The notes under the pieces: generated by a model
What the model was told of the DNA's origin: nothing
The model's database searches: none
Seen by the model: the letters and a program-made list of their open reading frames with translations, nothing else
Made by a program: the position numbers and the translations under genes
In this document: positions 37,954 through 51,100 of the stretch, piece by piece
Layout: every line of letters starts with the position of its first letter
Numbering within the stretch: the first letter of the stretch is position 1
Assembly (NCBI RefSeq): GCF_001649575.2
Contig: NC_051433.1
Span: 20,116,932-20,180,931, forward strand
Source: Kryptolebias marmoratus
Taxonomy: Eukaryota; Chordata; Actinopteri; Cyprinodontiformes; Rivulidae
Direction: 5' to 3'
DNA length: 64,000 nt

Positions 37954-40900
37954 TTAATGAACAGGTTTGTGACGCAGGTTTTCCACAACTGCATGCACAA
38001 AGTCACCAGTGGTGGAGTACCCGCCAAGGTCTCGTGTCCGTACCTGGGATGTGCACAAACACACACACATATTAACACAAACACACACAAAGGATAAACA
38101 AATACAAGGAGAAGAGGGAATTAAAAAAGGGGAGGTTTTAGATGACCAGCAGACGAACTGTGTTGTCACCTGACAAGTTTAAGACAACCAGCAACTTGCA
38201 GAGGAAAAAATGTTATTTGTTTGTGTTAGTGCATGTTAATGACAGCAGGGTGTCAATGAAATTAGTCCAATTTAGTTTGAAAATAATAAATAATAAGCCT
38301 GAAGATAAAACCATCTTTTTTATACGTGGGCAGGATGAAATGAAGCAGGAAGAGAAATGCAGCAGAGCTGCTGAGACGTGTTCAAACAGGCAATTTCGAG
38401 TGGAGTGACTCAAAGGCTCTCTAACACACTTCAGAGGAGTCGGCAGTTTGTTTAATTAAAACGTTTGTAGGCCAAGAACTGCTAATGCAACAGCCAACAC
38501 GCTGCACTGTTGTTTCCACTGACTGATCAAAGTGAGAACATTAAAGTTGGCTGTTCAACTCAATGCAAATTTAATCAGAACGCTGTTTTTTTTCCTGAAG
38601 TGCATTTACGGCTAGCATGGCATTTTCAGTTATTAACCTGCAAAACCAAACAGGCTTCGTTCGCAGCCACATTTTTTGCAGAACCACCAGTTAGTATTTA
38701 GTTAGTGTAGAAACTTCACCCTGTTTAGTGTTAATATTATTAGTGTTTGTAGTATGTTCATGTGTGAGCAGATGTCTCTAGATTCAATCCTTTCATGCAT
38801 TAGTAAGAATAAAAAATTAAAACTAACACAAACGTTTACCTTTCCCTGTTTGATCACCCTCTTGACAGCATCTGTTACCATTTGGGAGTGGTACTCCAAA
38901 CTGAAACAAGACACAATTAAAGGTGATCGTTATTTTCTGTATATGCCAGAACTTGTGGTGAAATAGTTCATTAAAGTGAACTCACTTGAGGTGTCGAAGC
39001 ATGTTAGCAGCACTGAGCAGCATGGCGGTGGGGTTGGCAATATTCCTCCCTACAGCTTGTGCAAAAGGGTGGCGTGCACCCTGAACAAAAAAATAAATCA
39101 AATAAAAACAGAAGAACATGGAAAAGGGTTAACTAACCAACAATTCAATGGTAAGATTTATGGTCAATATCAAATTTGTTTCTTTCGCTTTTAATCACAG
39201 CTAAACAGGAGAGAATACATGATAAGAATAATAAGCTGGTTAGACGCTAAAAACTATGAGAAACGACAAAACCAACTAATAAAGGAAAACTCACAGTCTC
39301 AAAAACAGCGTATTCTGCACTGTAGCTTTCCCCAGGAACCACTCCTGCTCCTCCGACCAGCCCCGCTGCTAAATTATCGATAATGTTTCCATACAAGTTG
39401 GGCATCACCAATACGTCAAATTGGTATGGGTTCTGGACCAGCTGCAGCAAAAAATAAATAAAATAAAATAGAATGCAGACATTGACTGATTTAGAGATGG
39501 AATATTAAAAAACTAAAACAAAATAATCGGTGTTCTGCCTGTCAGGTGAAAATATATAATATTTACAACAACTAATTATTGAATGAGGATAAAACAGTAT
39601 TATTACTTCAAAATAAACAATAAGGAAGAGTGAAATGAGTGGTTGTAAATACCTGCATGCAGCAGTTGTCGATGATTATGTTCTCATATTTGATTTTGGG
39701 GTACAGCTGTGCCACCTCTGCACAACTCTGCAGAAACAGGCCATCGCCTAACTTCCTGAAATGACCGAAAATACAACCGAGTGTTGCTGTACCTGTGGTA
39801 TAATTCATGAACCTAATTCAGTTTGAAGATTTAATGTATTCCTATGGAGGAAGCTTCCCTGAAAATGTACTCACATGATATTGGCTTTGTGAACAGCTGT
39901 GACCTTATTTCGGCCCTTCTTGGTGGCATAATCAAAGGCGAACTTGGCGATACGCCGCGACTTTTCTCTGGTGATGATCTTCAAGCATTCAATGACACCC
40001 GATACGCTCTGAACAGAGGAAAGGGTGAAAATGATTTCACAGGCGTGTTTTCATTTGAGAACTTGGAAACATGAGTAAAAAACAAGAAAACTAATTTTAT
40101 GTATTGTCACTGGACTTTAGGTGGTTTTATGTCACATGTGTAGCCCTCTGTTAAAACTCCTTTAAGCACTTCTTAAGGAATTTTACAGGTAAAAAATGTC
40201 ATCTTTCAGCTTTTCATGCTGGTATATTAATCCTGTTGTTTACCTCGTGCTCCAGGGAGCTGTACTCCCCCTCGGTCTGCTCGCGGATGATGACGAGGTC
40301 CAGGTTGTTGTGGCGAGTGTTGTAGCCAGGAAGGCTGTTCACGTGAACCACATTAGCAAACAGGTCCAGTTTACGTCTGGGGAAGTCAGAGATGGGGAGT
40401 TATTTTAAAACAACACTGATACGTTTTATTCACCAATTTATTCATTTTTATGTACCTTAGTTTCATTTCATACGACGCCAGCTCCCCTTTGTACTCCATA
40501 GGTGTGTGAATCTTTCCTAAATTAAAAGAAAAATAATACTAATTGCAAGCTTTACAACCTGTTTTGTAAGGAAATACACTTTTAATCTTATTATTAATTA
40601 AAAGCGATATAAAGGAGAAAAAGTGAGCCTAACCTTTGATAGCTACTTTGTTGTTCCTCATCGAAGTCAATACTTGGTCTAGTTTCTCCTCACTGGCCAT
40701 GTTTTGCACTTCACTCAGATGAAATTCCTCAAATTCAACAGGGATGTCCCCTGCCTAAACATAAAGAGAAAGATAAAAAAACACTGACAATGTGTAAGCT
40801 TGCAAAAAAGAAAGCTTAAACGGACAAAAAGTGTCAAACAATGAAGTTTGGACGCTTAAGTTCTTATTTTGTACTTGCTTGTATTTTTTGACCCGAATAA

Positions 40901-42175
40901 CAGCTTATGCTTTGTAAACATACAAGAGGCAAAGGGTAGTAATTACTGCTTTCTTGTCCTCGCTACGAGTACCTTAAAGACTTCCTTGACAGAAGTCATC
41001 AGCTCAGGTCCTACTCCATCTCCTGGAACCATTGTGACCTTGAAGGTCGTGTCAGCGCGGGCAGGCGGGGTCTCTGAACTGCGGAGCCCTGCGGACACAC
41101 TCAGAGGCCGAGAGGCCAGCTGCAGCCAGCGGGGGCCTCCCAGGTCCTGGAGGGCAGCAACAAACACACAGTGTTAAAAGCATATTATAAACTGATTGCT
41201 TTTATTCCTTTACTATAGTTCTGATTCTTTAATAATCTAAAAAATTGTTGTTTGCTTAGGACCACTGTCGACGAAGAAATGTCTTACTTCTGGTCCCAGG
41301 ACAGATTGTGCAAGACAGGAGAAACTCCAAAAATATGACCTTTAACTAAATAACTTTAGACAGTTAGAGGGCTAAAATTAATAAACATGTAAACAAATAA
41401 CTAGTTTTCAGACTATTTATATGATTAGTTATGTTTCAACCAGTGCAAAGTGGACCTTTTACTTGATCGACCTTCAGAAGGAAATCGTGAAGTTTTGATT
41501 TATTGTACAGTTTTAATTCTTCGAAACAGAGAAACTGTTAACGTTTTTAACAAAACAATTGTCTGTGAATCCTCAAATTTATTTTTTCTTTCACTTGGAG
41601 ATTTCATGACTCCTCAGATGATCTTGAATGAATAAATTAGTGTTTGTGTCGTGCTTCTCTAGAACAAACTTACATTGTTAGATGAGAATAACAGCCAAAT
41701 TATCAAATAAATATCACATCTTGACTATAATAATTTGAAGCTACAGGTTAGCTCCAATCACATCTTTTATTGTAGGAGAGACTGAAGAGTTTTTGACATT
41801 TAAAACTCTGACAGACATCGAAGCTGTGGAAAAAGGATATGCCTTTTAGCTTGAACTTCCACAGAAAAAACAGAAATTAAATACTAAAGCTGTCTGAGTC
41901 TGGAAGGAGAAGGTATTTTTGTTTAGCCAACATTAGAATATGTAAAACTGTGGAGCTTCCATGATGGTTCACTCGTGATTAGCCACAACCAACTTCAGAC
42001 ACTGATCAAGTCTGACTCTTTCTTTTACAGCCGAAACTTACAGCTCGTAAGTTTTACAATTTAAAACCTCATAAACACATTTTCTACTAATGTATGTACT
42101 CAATTATACCGTAAGCATCATCTGTGAACTCACCTTGACCAATGTTACCAAGCTTCTTCTCAAGACGGCCGCCAT
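37954..42175 (-). CDS. idh3b: NAD-dependent isocitrate dehydrogenase, beta subunit (mitochondrial)
   Basis: Exons in gene order: 42134-42175, 40973-41146, 40634-40754, 40456-40516, 40244-40376, 39875-40008, 39653-39755, 39295-39441, 38986-39080, 38840-38900, 37954-38043. Phases agree throughout, giving 386 aa (human 385). The N-terminus [14 protein letters not shown] plus the basic, Ser-rich start of exon 2 forms a mitochondrial presequence. The fold then starts at [13 protein letters not shown]. Family blocks include [87 protein letters not shown] and [15 protein letters not shown]. As part of the alpha2-beta-gamma heteromer, the enzyme oxidises isocitrate to 2-oxoglutarate in the TCA cycle; beta is structural or regulatory rather than the main catalytic subunit. 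The ATG follows GGGACG, a good context, and is the first in the exon. Confidence 0.97.
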
Positions 42176-42239
42176 CGTCCCAGACAACCAGCAGTATTTC
42201 TTCTTCTACGGTGAAGCGCTGAAGAAAACACGGGTGGCT

Positions 42240-42253
42240 GCGCCCCCTGCTGG
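42240..42253 (-). promoter_or_regulatory. CTCF-type motif at the idh3b promoter
   Basis: GCGCCCCCTGCTGG on the plus strand fits every position of the reverse of the CTCF core CCASYAGRKGGCGC. It lies about 65 bp upstream of the idh3b start codon. Binding is not shown. Confidence 0.5.
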
Positions 42254-44940
42254 ACGGATAATGTACGACAGGCGAGAAAGATGGGGAATCAAAACCATCA
42301 AACCACACCCTGATTATATACAGTATATGACACATTTAAATGTCAATAACAGCATTCCTCACAGTTTAAATTACATTCTTCATACTAACATATTACATCA
42401 AAGAATAACATTTCTACTTTAGAAAAATATTTTACAAAGTCTCCACAACAGCGACTTTAATGGGTACAGCTAATTTGTACATAATTAGGCATCCTTGAAA
42501 TATTTAATTGACCTTATTACAATTTAATGGAAAGACCCAATAGGTATTCCAGATATCCATAATTCCTTTTTCCTTGTAAATAATAAGCATTCAACATTTC
42601 AGGTCTACAGGACAAATAATGTTGCTTTTCTAGCTCGTATTTATAAAGCCGCATTTTCATTTGACCTCTTTTATGCTCCCTTAAAATCAAACAGAAATCC
42701 AAAATTTCTTTGTAGAGCTTTCTTATTACATTATTGCTAGTCATATTCAAATTGCTGATTTCTAAAATTGCTTTTTAAATAGTCATGATATGAATATTTG
42801 GTATTCCTAAAGACATTTTTATAAATATATATATTGTGATATTTAAAATTCCATTAGGGATGTCTGGAACAGTTTTATTTATTTTAACGATATATATAAA
42901 ACTTATGCAAGTTTCTTCCAGTAAAAATGTAGTATTCAGTGTTCACAATGATCTTTCTGGATGGGCAGAGTGATTTTGTTGATACTTGGAGTTGAACGTC
43001 TGATACAGATGAGTGGGAAAAATGACTCAACCTAAATGATATTCGAGATAACCTAAATGTTCATCGTACAAAGGAAGAATTATCTGCTAGATATCCAAAT
43101 ATTATTTATAATTATTCATTTACTTTACAAGGAAGAATTTAAAAGGGCTTCTGTATCAGTCTTTTTTTAAATTGTATTGTAATTGTGAGCCCCCCTCCCT
43201 AACATATATCTTTCTGTTAAACACGTATACAATCTAAACTGGTTTAATTTTAGATATCTATGTGCAAAAATAAATGTGCATGTTTTTCAATGTTTATGGC
43301 TAAATATTTTGTATAATTTTTGACTTGCAATCTTTATTATTATGTTAAGTTCATTAAGAAAGCTTGTGATAAAATTTGCAATGTAAATAAAATAGTTGTA
43401 GCCTCTATGTAAAATCTGCCTCAAAAAGGTGATACGATGGGAGACTGGACTCAAATTGCTCTTCCTTTGGGAAACTGGCCTGCTGGAGAAAATGTCAGCA
43501 GACCACACAGCCAACATGGAATATAATCTGGGTGTTCAGATTACACACTGCCATCATATATGTCACATAAAACATTATACCTGTATTTCCCCAGCGATAT
43601 ATTGAATGTTAAAACAGTTTAATTCCTTTTGGTTTTGCCTATAATTATAGCAGAAAACTCTTATTCTAATCATTTTTCAATTGGCATAGTGTTCTATCTT
43701 AGAAGATCTGCAAAACCACGAATGCCAAAGTTGTATCTGACAGAGTTTTCCTTCCTCACAGAACCACTGCACAGGAAATTAACAATACAGGCTTTTCTAA
43801 CCTCACGTGTCAACATTTGTTGACTATTTGCATAACCCTATCAAACAACGATGGAGCTGAGCTTCTCTCCATCTGCTTTGAACAACAAATAGAGTGCATG
43901 GGCAGGAGCTAACACTAGATGTTTTTACCAGGCCTAAAGCATGCAAAATTAAACCATTAGGCCAACAAAATTCACAGTTAAATAATCATTTGTCAACTAA
44001 TGAATGACAATGACACAACTTTATTTTTTAAGACACATGCTGAATTAGAGGCTCATATAATTCTTTTTGAAACGTGTCCAAGAAAGAAAGACATTATACA
44101 TAAAAAATATGATAGAAAGTTGACTTTGGATAACCCAGGGACAATGAGAAAAAATTGATTTAGCAAAACAATTAGGGTAAGCCTTTAAGCATATATAAAA
44201 ATGCATCGATTACCCTTGTTTTTTTTTTCAAGGGGCCTATATAAAAGCAGGGCTGGGTCCCCTCAATGCAGCAGGCTTTACAGCTTTGTAATTGTTTCAC
44301 TGAGAGGGCTGAGGGTGCTCAGTTTTACAACCACACCACACGTGGCATCTCTGCCGATGACTAATTTGTCTTTAAATGCTATATAGTGGTACTTCCTCTT
44401 CATGATGCCTCTGAAGAGATCCACGATCTGAAATAAGCCTATCCCAAATAGGTCAGGGGATTCCCAGTCCTATTTCAGGAAAATGATGATTTCTGCTGGC
44501 ACACAGGATGACCTAATATTTAGAAAAATAATCATCTAAGTTTGCAGTTGAGTTGGTTTGTTCGAGGCACTTGTAGAATGGTCATTATTTACATGTTTGG
44601 ACAAATAATTTGGATATTCAATCAACTATTATACTGAGGCCAAAAGCAGCTCACCCACGTTTAATATTCCCTGAGTTCAGCCTCTCAGGTTAGTCTCTCG
44701 TTGCCAGAGTTCATCTGTTTTGGTGGCTTGTTTATGGAAATATGAGTTTCTCAATATTTTTAGATTACTTTTAGGTTGTCGGTGTTTGGACTTTCCTTGT
44801 TTTCTAAAAGCACTACAAAGTAAAAAAAAAAAGTAATTAAAGCAAACTTGACAGCTTTAAATGACGACACAAGCAGCTTTAATTGAGGTCGAGCTTTTCC
44901 TTGTGATTGGTGGCGCCGAGGGGCTTCAGGAAACACTCTG
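42254..44940. other. AT-rich DNA between idh3b and wdr1
   Basis: No recognised gene. On the plus strand, 42.9-43.15 kb carries decayed coding-like words that might be an old retroelement; I could not assign it. A strong TATATAAAAG at 44238-44247, inside CCTATATAAAAGCAGGGCTG, looks like a core promoter but has no recognisable gene behind it other than wdr1, whose start codon is 940 nt away. Confidence 0.4.
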
Positions 44941-44952
44941 GAGCCTGAAAGA

Positions 44953-45185
44953 CCATATTTAGGTGAAATTTATCCAAATAGGCACCGCGCGCGGCTACTG
45001 GCTGACAGCGACAGCGTGTGATCTGAGATTACCATATATGGGCAAAGCCAGACTGCGCGAGCGCCCCGGCCGCTTCCGTGTTTGTGTGATCAGGGAGGGC
45101 AGCGCACACAGCCAGAGGAGCGGCTCTGTCTCCACCGTTTCATTCATACGGAAGAGTAACGACGAGCAAAAGGCCAGCAGGGAAA
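44953..45185 (+). promoter_or_regulatory. wdr1: wdr1 promoter and 5'UTR region with CArG (SRF) motifs
   Basis: CCATATATGG at 45032-45041 is an exact CC(A/T)6GG serum-response-factor site. Two near matches lie upstream: CCATATTTAGG at 44953-44963 and CCAAATAGG at about 44974-44982. The sequence between them and the start codon is CpG-rich. WDR1 belongs to the actin-turnover genes controlled by SRF in mammals, so the motif fits the gene. The transcription start was not located. Confidence 0.6.
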
Positions 45186-48100
45186 ATGCCGCTCGAACCG
45201 AGTAAGTGTGGGCGTTTTAATGTCGAAACGGCGGCGTTAAAAAAAAGCAAAGAGAGCCCATGGTTCGGGCGAAACTAGTCAGCAAATCCGACTAGTCGTC
45301 CAGGTAGTCTGCAGCTAGCTAGCCTCGCCCATTGCTAAGGGATTTGATTCCGCCCGTGGAAAAAAACGAAAATTCTTACATTCAAGGGATTCTACCTGCT
45401 AAAACATGAAGCTGTGAAACAAAAACATCTTATGTCGCTGATTGCGGCCATTAAGAGGCTGTTGTGGTTCAGTGTTAGCTCGCCGAGGTAACTCAGGAAA
45501 TAGTTGCGTTCGCGTCGCATTGTTGTGACATGTCCAGACAGACGGAGGCTGTCAGGCGAGGTGGAGCTGCTGCATGTCGTTCACTTCTTCTTTTACAGCC
45601 GAGGCTACAAGCTGTGAGCTTCAAAAGCAACACTGCAACGAGCAGGAGTGAAGTTCACATTTGTTTTTGACATAAAATGGTGTGTGTGGGGGGAGGGGAG
45701 GGTGGAAAAACTGATTGTATGGTTGGAAATGGCCCTGTGTGGTTGTCATATTTGACACATATTAATGTTTTTTAGCTGTCATTTGATGTAATCCTTCTAG
45801 TGGAATTGTCTAAACTGCACAGATTTAGTCAGATTTATGTACATCCAGAGTGATGAATCATAATTGCATAATGTTTGAGGAAAATGTACCATACAGAAGG
45901 GCCTTAATGGTAATAATTCACTTTAAATGTTTATTATTCACAGCCTCATTTTATTTTACCTTACTTCTGAAATTAGCAAGGTAATTTCTTTTCTGTTCTT
46001 GTTAAAGAGATGAAAGTTAGAAATCCCAATTTTTGATGAACTTAGTTAAGCATTAATTAATTAGTTAAGCATTTGAGCACTTCAGTTATTGCAATGACAT
46101 CTCATTACAATCAGTTTTATGTATGTGAGGGACATCTAGGCTCTAGATCTAGTCCCCTTTGGACAGATGTCACTGAGGTCCAAGTTCATGTGTTCACCAC
46201 TGCAACAAGTCCTCAGGATGAAGAGCTGGACGATGCACATGACCTCATCTTGCTTTTTATTTTGTATTTGTAACAGAATATGGTGAAGTGGTTCAGGCTC
46301 ATGTTGCAAAGTGTACATACTGTTATTTTCTGTCTGTGAAGTGGTTTAGTGTTGACTCTGATTTAGATTTTACTGAGTACATTTGTCTCATTGTGACTTT
46401 TTTGTTTTGTTTTGGTTTTAGAACATGTATTCGCCAGTCTCCCTCAGATGGAGAGGGGTGTTGCAAAGGTGATTGGTGGAGATCCTAAAGGAAACAACTT
46501 CCTCTACACCAATGGGAAGTGTGTCATCATCAGGAACATCGAAGTAATTTATTTATTTATTTAAACTTTTGCTAACTAATGTTGCTGCTTTTCTTTCTCT
46601 CTTCTGGCTCTTATTTAGTCTGTTTTTCATCATGACGCTTTACTGATTCGGCTAAATTGCACAATAAAGTGAAATACTAAGAAGCTTAACTTGACTGGCT
46701 TTGGGTGAGGTCTTTGCCCGTCTAGCTATGCAGCTCACCGAAACCCCACTAGCACAGAGTTTGCTCACGTTTAGGCACGTTTTTTTTCCCCTCAGCGATG
46801 TTGCACACTGATAAACTAAACAAAGCACAGCTGAAAGGTTGTTCCTTAAATGTACCTGAGAGTGGCTCTGAAAGGTTCAAATACATAGATGTTCATTTTA
46901 ATATTTTCTTCCTTATTGGTAGGTTTGATTGAAATGTCACTTTGCCTTTCATAGATTTATTAAAGAATTTGGCAAATCAAACCTGTTATCTTGTCTCTCC
47001 TCTATTAAAGAATCCGGCCATTGCAGACATTTACACCGAGCATCCTCATCAAGTTACTGTCGCCAAGTACGCCCCCAGCGGATTCTACATTGCATCTGGA
47101 GGTAGAAGACTTGTCTGATCCAAATGTATGCTCGGCACTGGACTGTTGGTATTTAATTTGGATAATTCTTATCGAACCCTTTAGATGTGTCGGGAAAGAT
47201 CCGTATCTGGGACACCACCCAGAAGGAGCACATCCTCAAGTACGAGTACACCCCCATTTCAGGGAAGGTCAAGGACATCGCGTGGACAGAGGACAGCAAG
47301 AGGATGGCTGTTGTTGGCGACGGACGAGAAAAGTAAGAGTCAGAGCTCTTAATTGTTTTCCAAATGGTTACTTTAGTTAAATGAACCTGAACTGCATTTA
47401 CATTTGATATCCTTTCATGAGGTACTCCGCTTACTGTGATTCGTCGTGTTTTATTTGCTCTAGATGTTTATTTACAATACAGTCCTTTCATTGTCAGTTG
47501 TCGTCATGTCATATCGTTGTGTAAAATCTAGTCTTCCAGACAATAAGCTTGTTGACACTTGAACCAAAAGCCAGAAAAACTGAGAGCCCTTGTGTCTCAT
47601 TACAGGTTTGGTTCTGTGTTCCTGTGGGACTCTGGCTCATCGGTGGGAGAGCTCTCTGGGCATTCAAAATTAATCAACAGCGTCGACATCAGACAGAAAC
47701 GCCCATATCGCCTTGCTCTCGCCAGTGACGACGCCAGTGCATCCTTCTTTGAGGGACCCCCATTCAAGTTCAAATTCACATTAGGGGTGAGTTGAACTGC
47801 GTAAATGTGTTTAACTACAGTCTGTGGACCTGGTTGCTTTTTTTCCCACTGTAGTAAATCCCACAGACCTTCTAAAGGCTGAATTACATTTTTTTTTATT
47901 GGTAACAAAAAAATTAGCCTTCAGTAAATGCAGACATTAATCTTACTTTCACCAATTTTGAGCTGATGGCCTTTTAATACCTGTAAGTCATCTCATATCC
48001 GCTGCACCCTGATCGTTCTTAACAGCGTTGCCTTGTTTCGATGTTATTTAATTAGTTCCCTATTAATTGTTCGAGATGCTGTGAGCCAAACGCCTAAAAG

Positions 48101-51100
48101 CAGGCCTTTTCTTCTAAATGTGTGATTTGCGAGCTCAAAGTGTCAAGTTTGAAAAGAAATTTATAACTGCATTTTGAATCAATCATATTTTCTGGCTTCA
48201 AATGCCAGAGGCTGCCTATATCATGAATGCATGCTGGGTTTTGCTCAGCACTTTTTGCAGTGTTCATCAATTTCAATCATCCCCCCCCCCCTCTCTCTCT
48301 GTATGTTATTGAACCTAACTTTAGTTAGCTGTTAGTCTAAAATGAGGAAGGACAGAGTTTCTGTCTGTCATGCATTCATTGGAGCCTCAAATTTTTCCAT
48401 TAATGTTTTATAGGAGCAGCAAATGAGAACACGAATGTGCTTATGTCTTCTTGCAGCAGATTATCTATCCAAGCCCTTCTAGAAAAAAAAATTGTGTAAT
48501 GAGAATCCTGTGGGAAACACTCTACTACATGTCTATCAATTTGACCTGTATTATTAGTAGGCTCTTCTTACTTATTAAAAAAAGTCAAAGGCTTCTAATT
48601 GGAAATTTCTAACAGATTGTTTATGTTCTGACTTTTAATAGTTATTGTAAGAATAGTAAAACCTCTAATATTGACTGTTGAGGGTATGCCCAGGCGTGTT
48701 GTCTACTGTAAATAAACATTACAGAGAAACTGATGTTGGCATGAATTGCATTGTGGATAATTTCTGGTAACTTCCCTTTTCTGGTTTCTTTCGACGCCTC
48801 CAGGATCACAGCCAGTTTGTCAACTGCGTTCGTTTCTCTCCAGATGGAAGCCGATTTGTCACAGCTGGAGCTGATGGGCAGGTACTGAAATACCAACTGC
48901 ATGTGATCTACTACTACTTTGTAATAGTAGCTTGGACTATCACAAAGCAAATTAATATGTAATTAGCCACTGACCACTCTTTCAATGTTTTAGTGTTTTG
49001 GGGAAAACAGGCTCTAGATGGAGCATCAGTCATCTTCAGTCTACAGCATAAATATTACACAAATTAAGTGTATTTATGCTCTTAACTTGACTCTTGTGTA
49101 AAGTCAAGTTTGAATTATCTCAGGTGCATATTCTTATGTCCAGCTAGAATTACATTTTCCTATCTGCACATCCCAAAATATCAAATAAAAGGGTTTATTT
49201 GAAAATATAATTAAAAAGAGTTAAATAAGGAGAAAAGACCATTAGTCTTCATGCAACTGCGGAAGGAAGTAGAGACTGTAAGACCGTAGATGTGCAGTTT
49301 TACAGAAGTGATAAGGCCACAAAGTTGTTTTGAGAAAAAGAGAAGTTGGTTTAAAGTTTTTTTTTTTTTTTTTTTTTTTTCAGTGTTAAGTTTAAACAGG
49401 AGGCCTGACGAGGATTAAGTAACAGCCATGACTTGAAAATCAGGTTGCTTCATTTCTGTAGATAAAAGCAGAGGTGTATACTTTAATGTCAGCACAACAC
49501 AAAGATCTCCTTTGTGTTGCTTGGTCAAACCTAAAGTATTCAAGATGGCTTTTGCTTGGATTGTGAAAGTTGTTGAAAAACCCTTTTTATGTTCTGGTGC
49601 TGCTTTCATTCATATTTAAAAAATGAAAGTTTATTTTTTTTTTAAATTACACCTTCTATTCTGATTGTTTCACAAATAAGGATATCTCTAACACTGTCCC
49701 TTAATTACTTTGGCAATGATTTATGTAGATTGTATATCAAATTTTGATAATGCATTAACTAATTATTAATTCACTGTCAGCACTGAAGCAAATATGGCTG
49801 GTTAGGTTTTGTTTGTGGTAAGCTTGCCAATTTAACAAAGTCACATTTATCAGTCTAACTTAACAAAGCTGGTTAATTCTTTAATATTACTTTGTAGTGC
49901 ACCTCTTGGTAAGTTTAAATTGGCTCTTTGTCATCCGTTTGGTGACGTCATTAACAAAATGTATTTTAAATATTCTTAATTTAAAATTTCAGCTAGGTGG
50001 CGCCACTTTATTGGATTCATGTGATTAGTGAAAACTGTTTAGACTGTTTTGTAAAAAGGGTGATCTGCAAATGTGTATTCATGAGTATTAGAGTAAGATT
50101 TTTATTTATTTTTTTCATCAAGGATGGCTAAACCTATACAAAAAATCTATTTAAAGTTCTGATTTTCTACACAAAACGTTCTCTTTGATTTCCACAGATA
50201 TTTGTCTATGATGGGACAAACGGTGAGCGTGTTGGATCACTGGGTGGAGAGAAGGCCCACAAAGGAGGGATCTATGCTGTAAGTGTTGTTGTAGTCTCTG
50301 TATACCTCAACGTCCCTCAGGCTGTTTTGGTGAACAAAGTATGTCTAAAGTAGAAACCTGCACCTGTCGTGCAGTAATTTGGTTAAATGTCTGTTTTTTT
50401 TCTTTGTCAGAGTTAGCTAGTCAAACTAGGTATGCTATACACTCTAGCTTGTGAAAACAAAAAAAAATGACTTTCAGTATTTCCCTATTCAAATCAGACA
50501 TGGTTTCCTGAAACAACCTTCTATGTCCTCAAGTTGATTAATATGTTACCTTTTAGACTTTTCTGTTGCCTTATTCGTTCCATCAGTCTATTTACAGATG
50601 TTCTTTTTACACAAACCTTTAGATATTTGATATGTAAAATGCATTAGATCCTGACAAGAGGATGAAACTTTCATTTGTTCAAACCTTCTGCTTGCAGGTC
50701 AGCTGGAGCCCTGACAGTTCCCAGCTGATTTCTGCCTCGGGGGATAAGACGGTGAAGCTGTGGGACGTCGGGGCAGGCACTGCCGTCACCACCTTCAACC
50801 TGGGCTCTGAAGTGGCCGACCAGCAGCTGGGCTGTCTGTGGCAGAAGGACCACCTCCTCAGCATCTCTCTGTCAGGATACATCAACTACCTGGACAAGAA
50901 CAACCCTGATAGGCCCATACGCACCATCAAGGTCAGACTCCAGAGTTTAAAGATGCCAAATCGAGATACCATCAGAAGCTTGAGGGGAGGGGGGAAAAAA
51001 CAACCCTCAGCAAATTCCCACAGGATGCTCGGTGTTTATAAATCCAGGAAGTTATTACAAAGAGGCTGAAACAGTGCTCTTTTTTTGTGTATATGATGCT

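Noticed and set aside
42517..42750. Minus-strand frame with RKLYKEILDFCLILREHKRG
   Set aside because: Looked like a LYR-motif protein, but the rest does not fit, the DNA is very AT-rich and no exon partners were found.
44238..44480. Possible U-snRNA gene after the TATA box
   Set aside because: Compared by eye with U1, U2, U4atac, U5 and U11 signatures; none match.
49357..49380. Long poly-T followed by CAG, resembling a splice acceptor
   Set aside because: No open coding frame follows, and the wdr1 exons on either side already join in phase without it.
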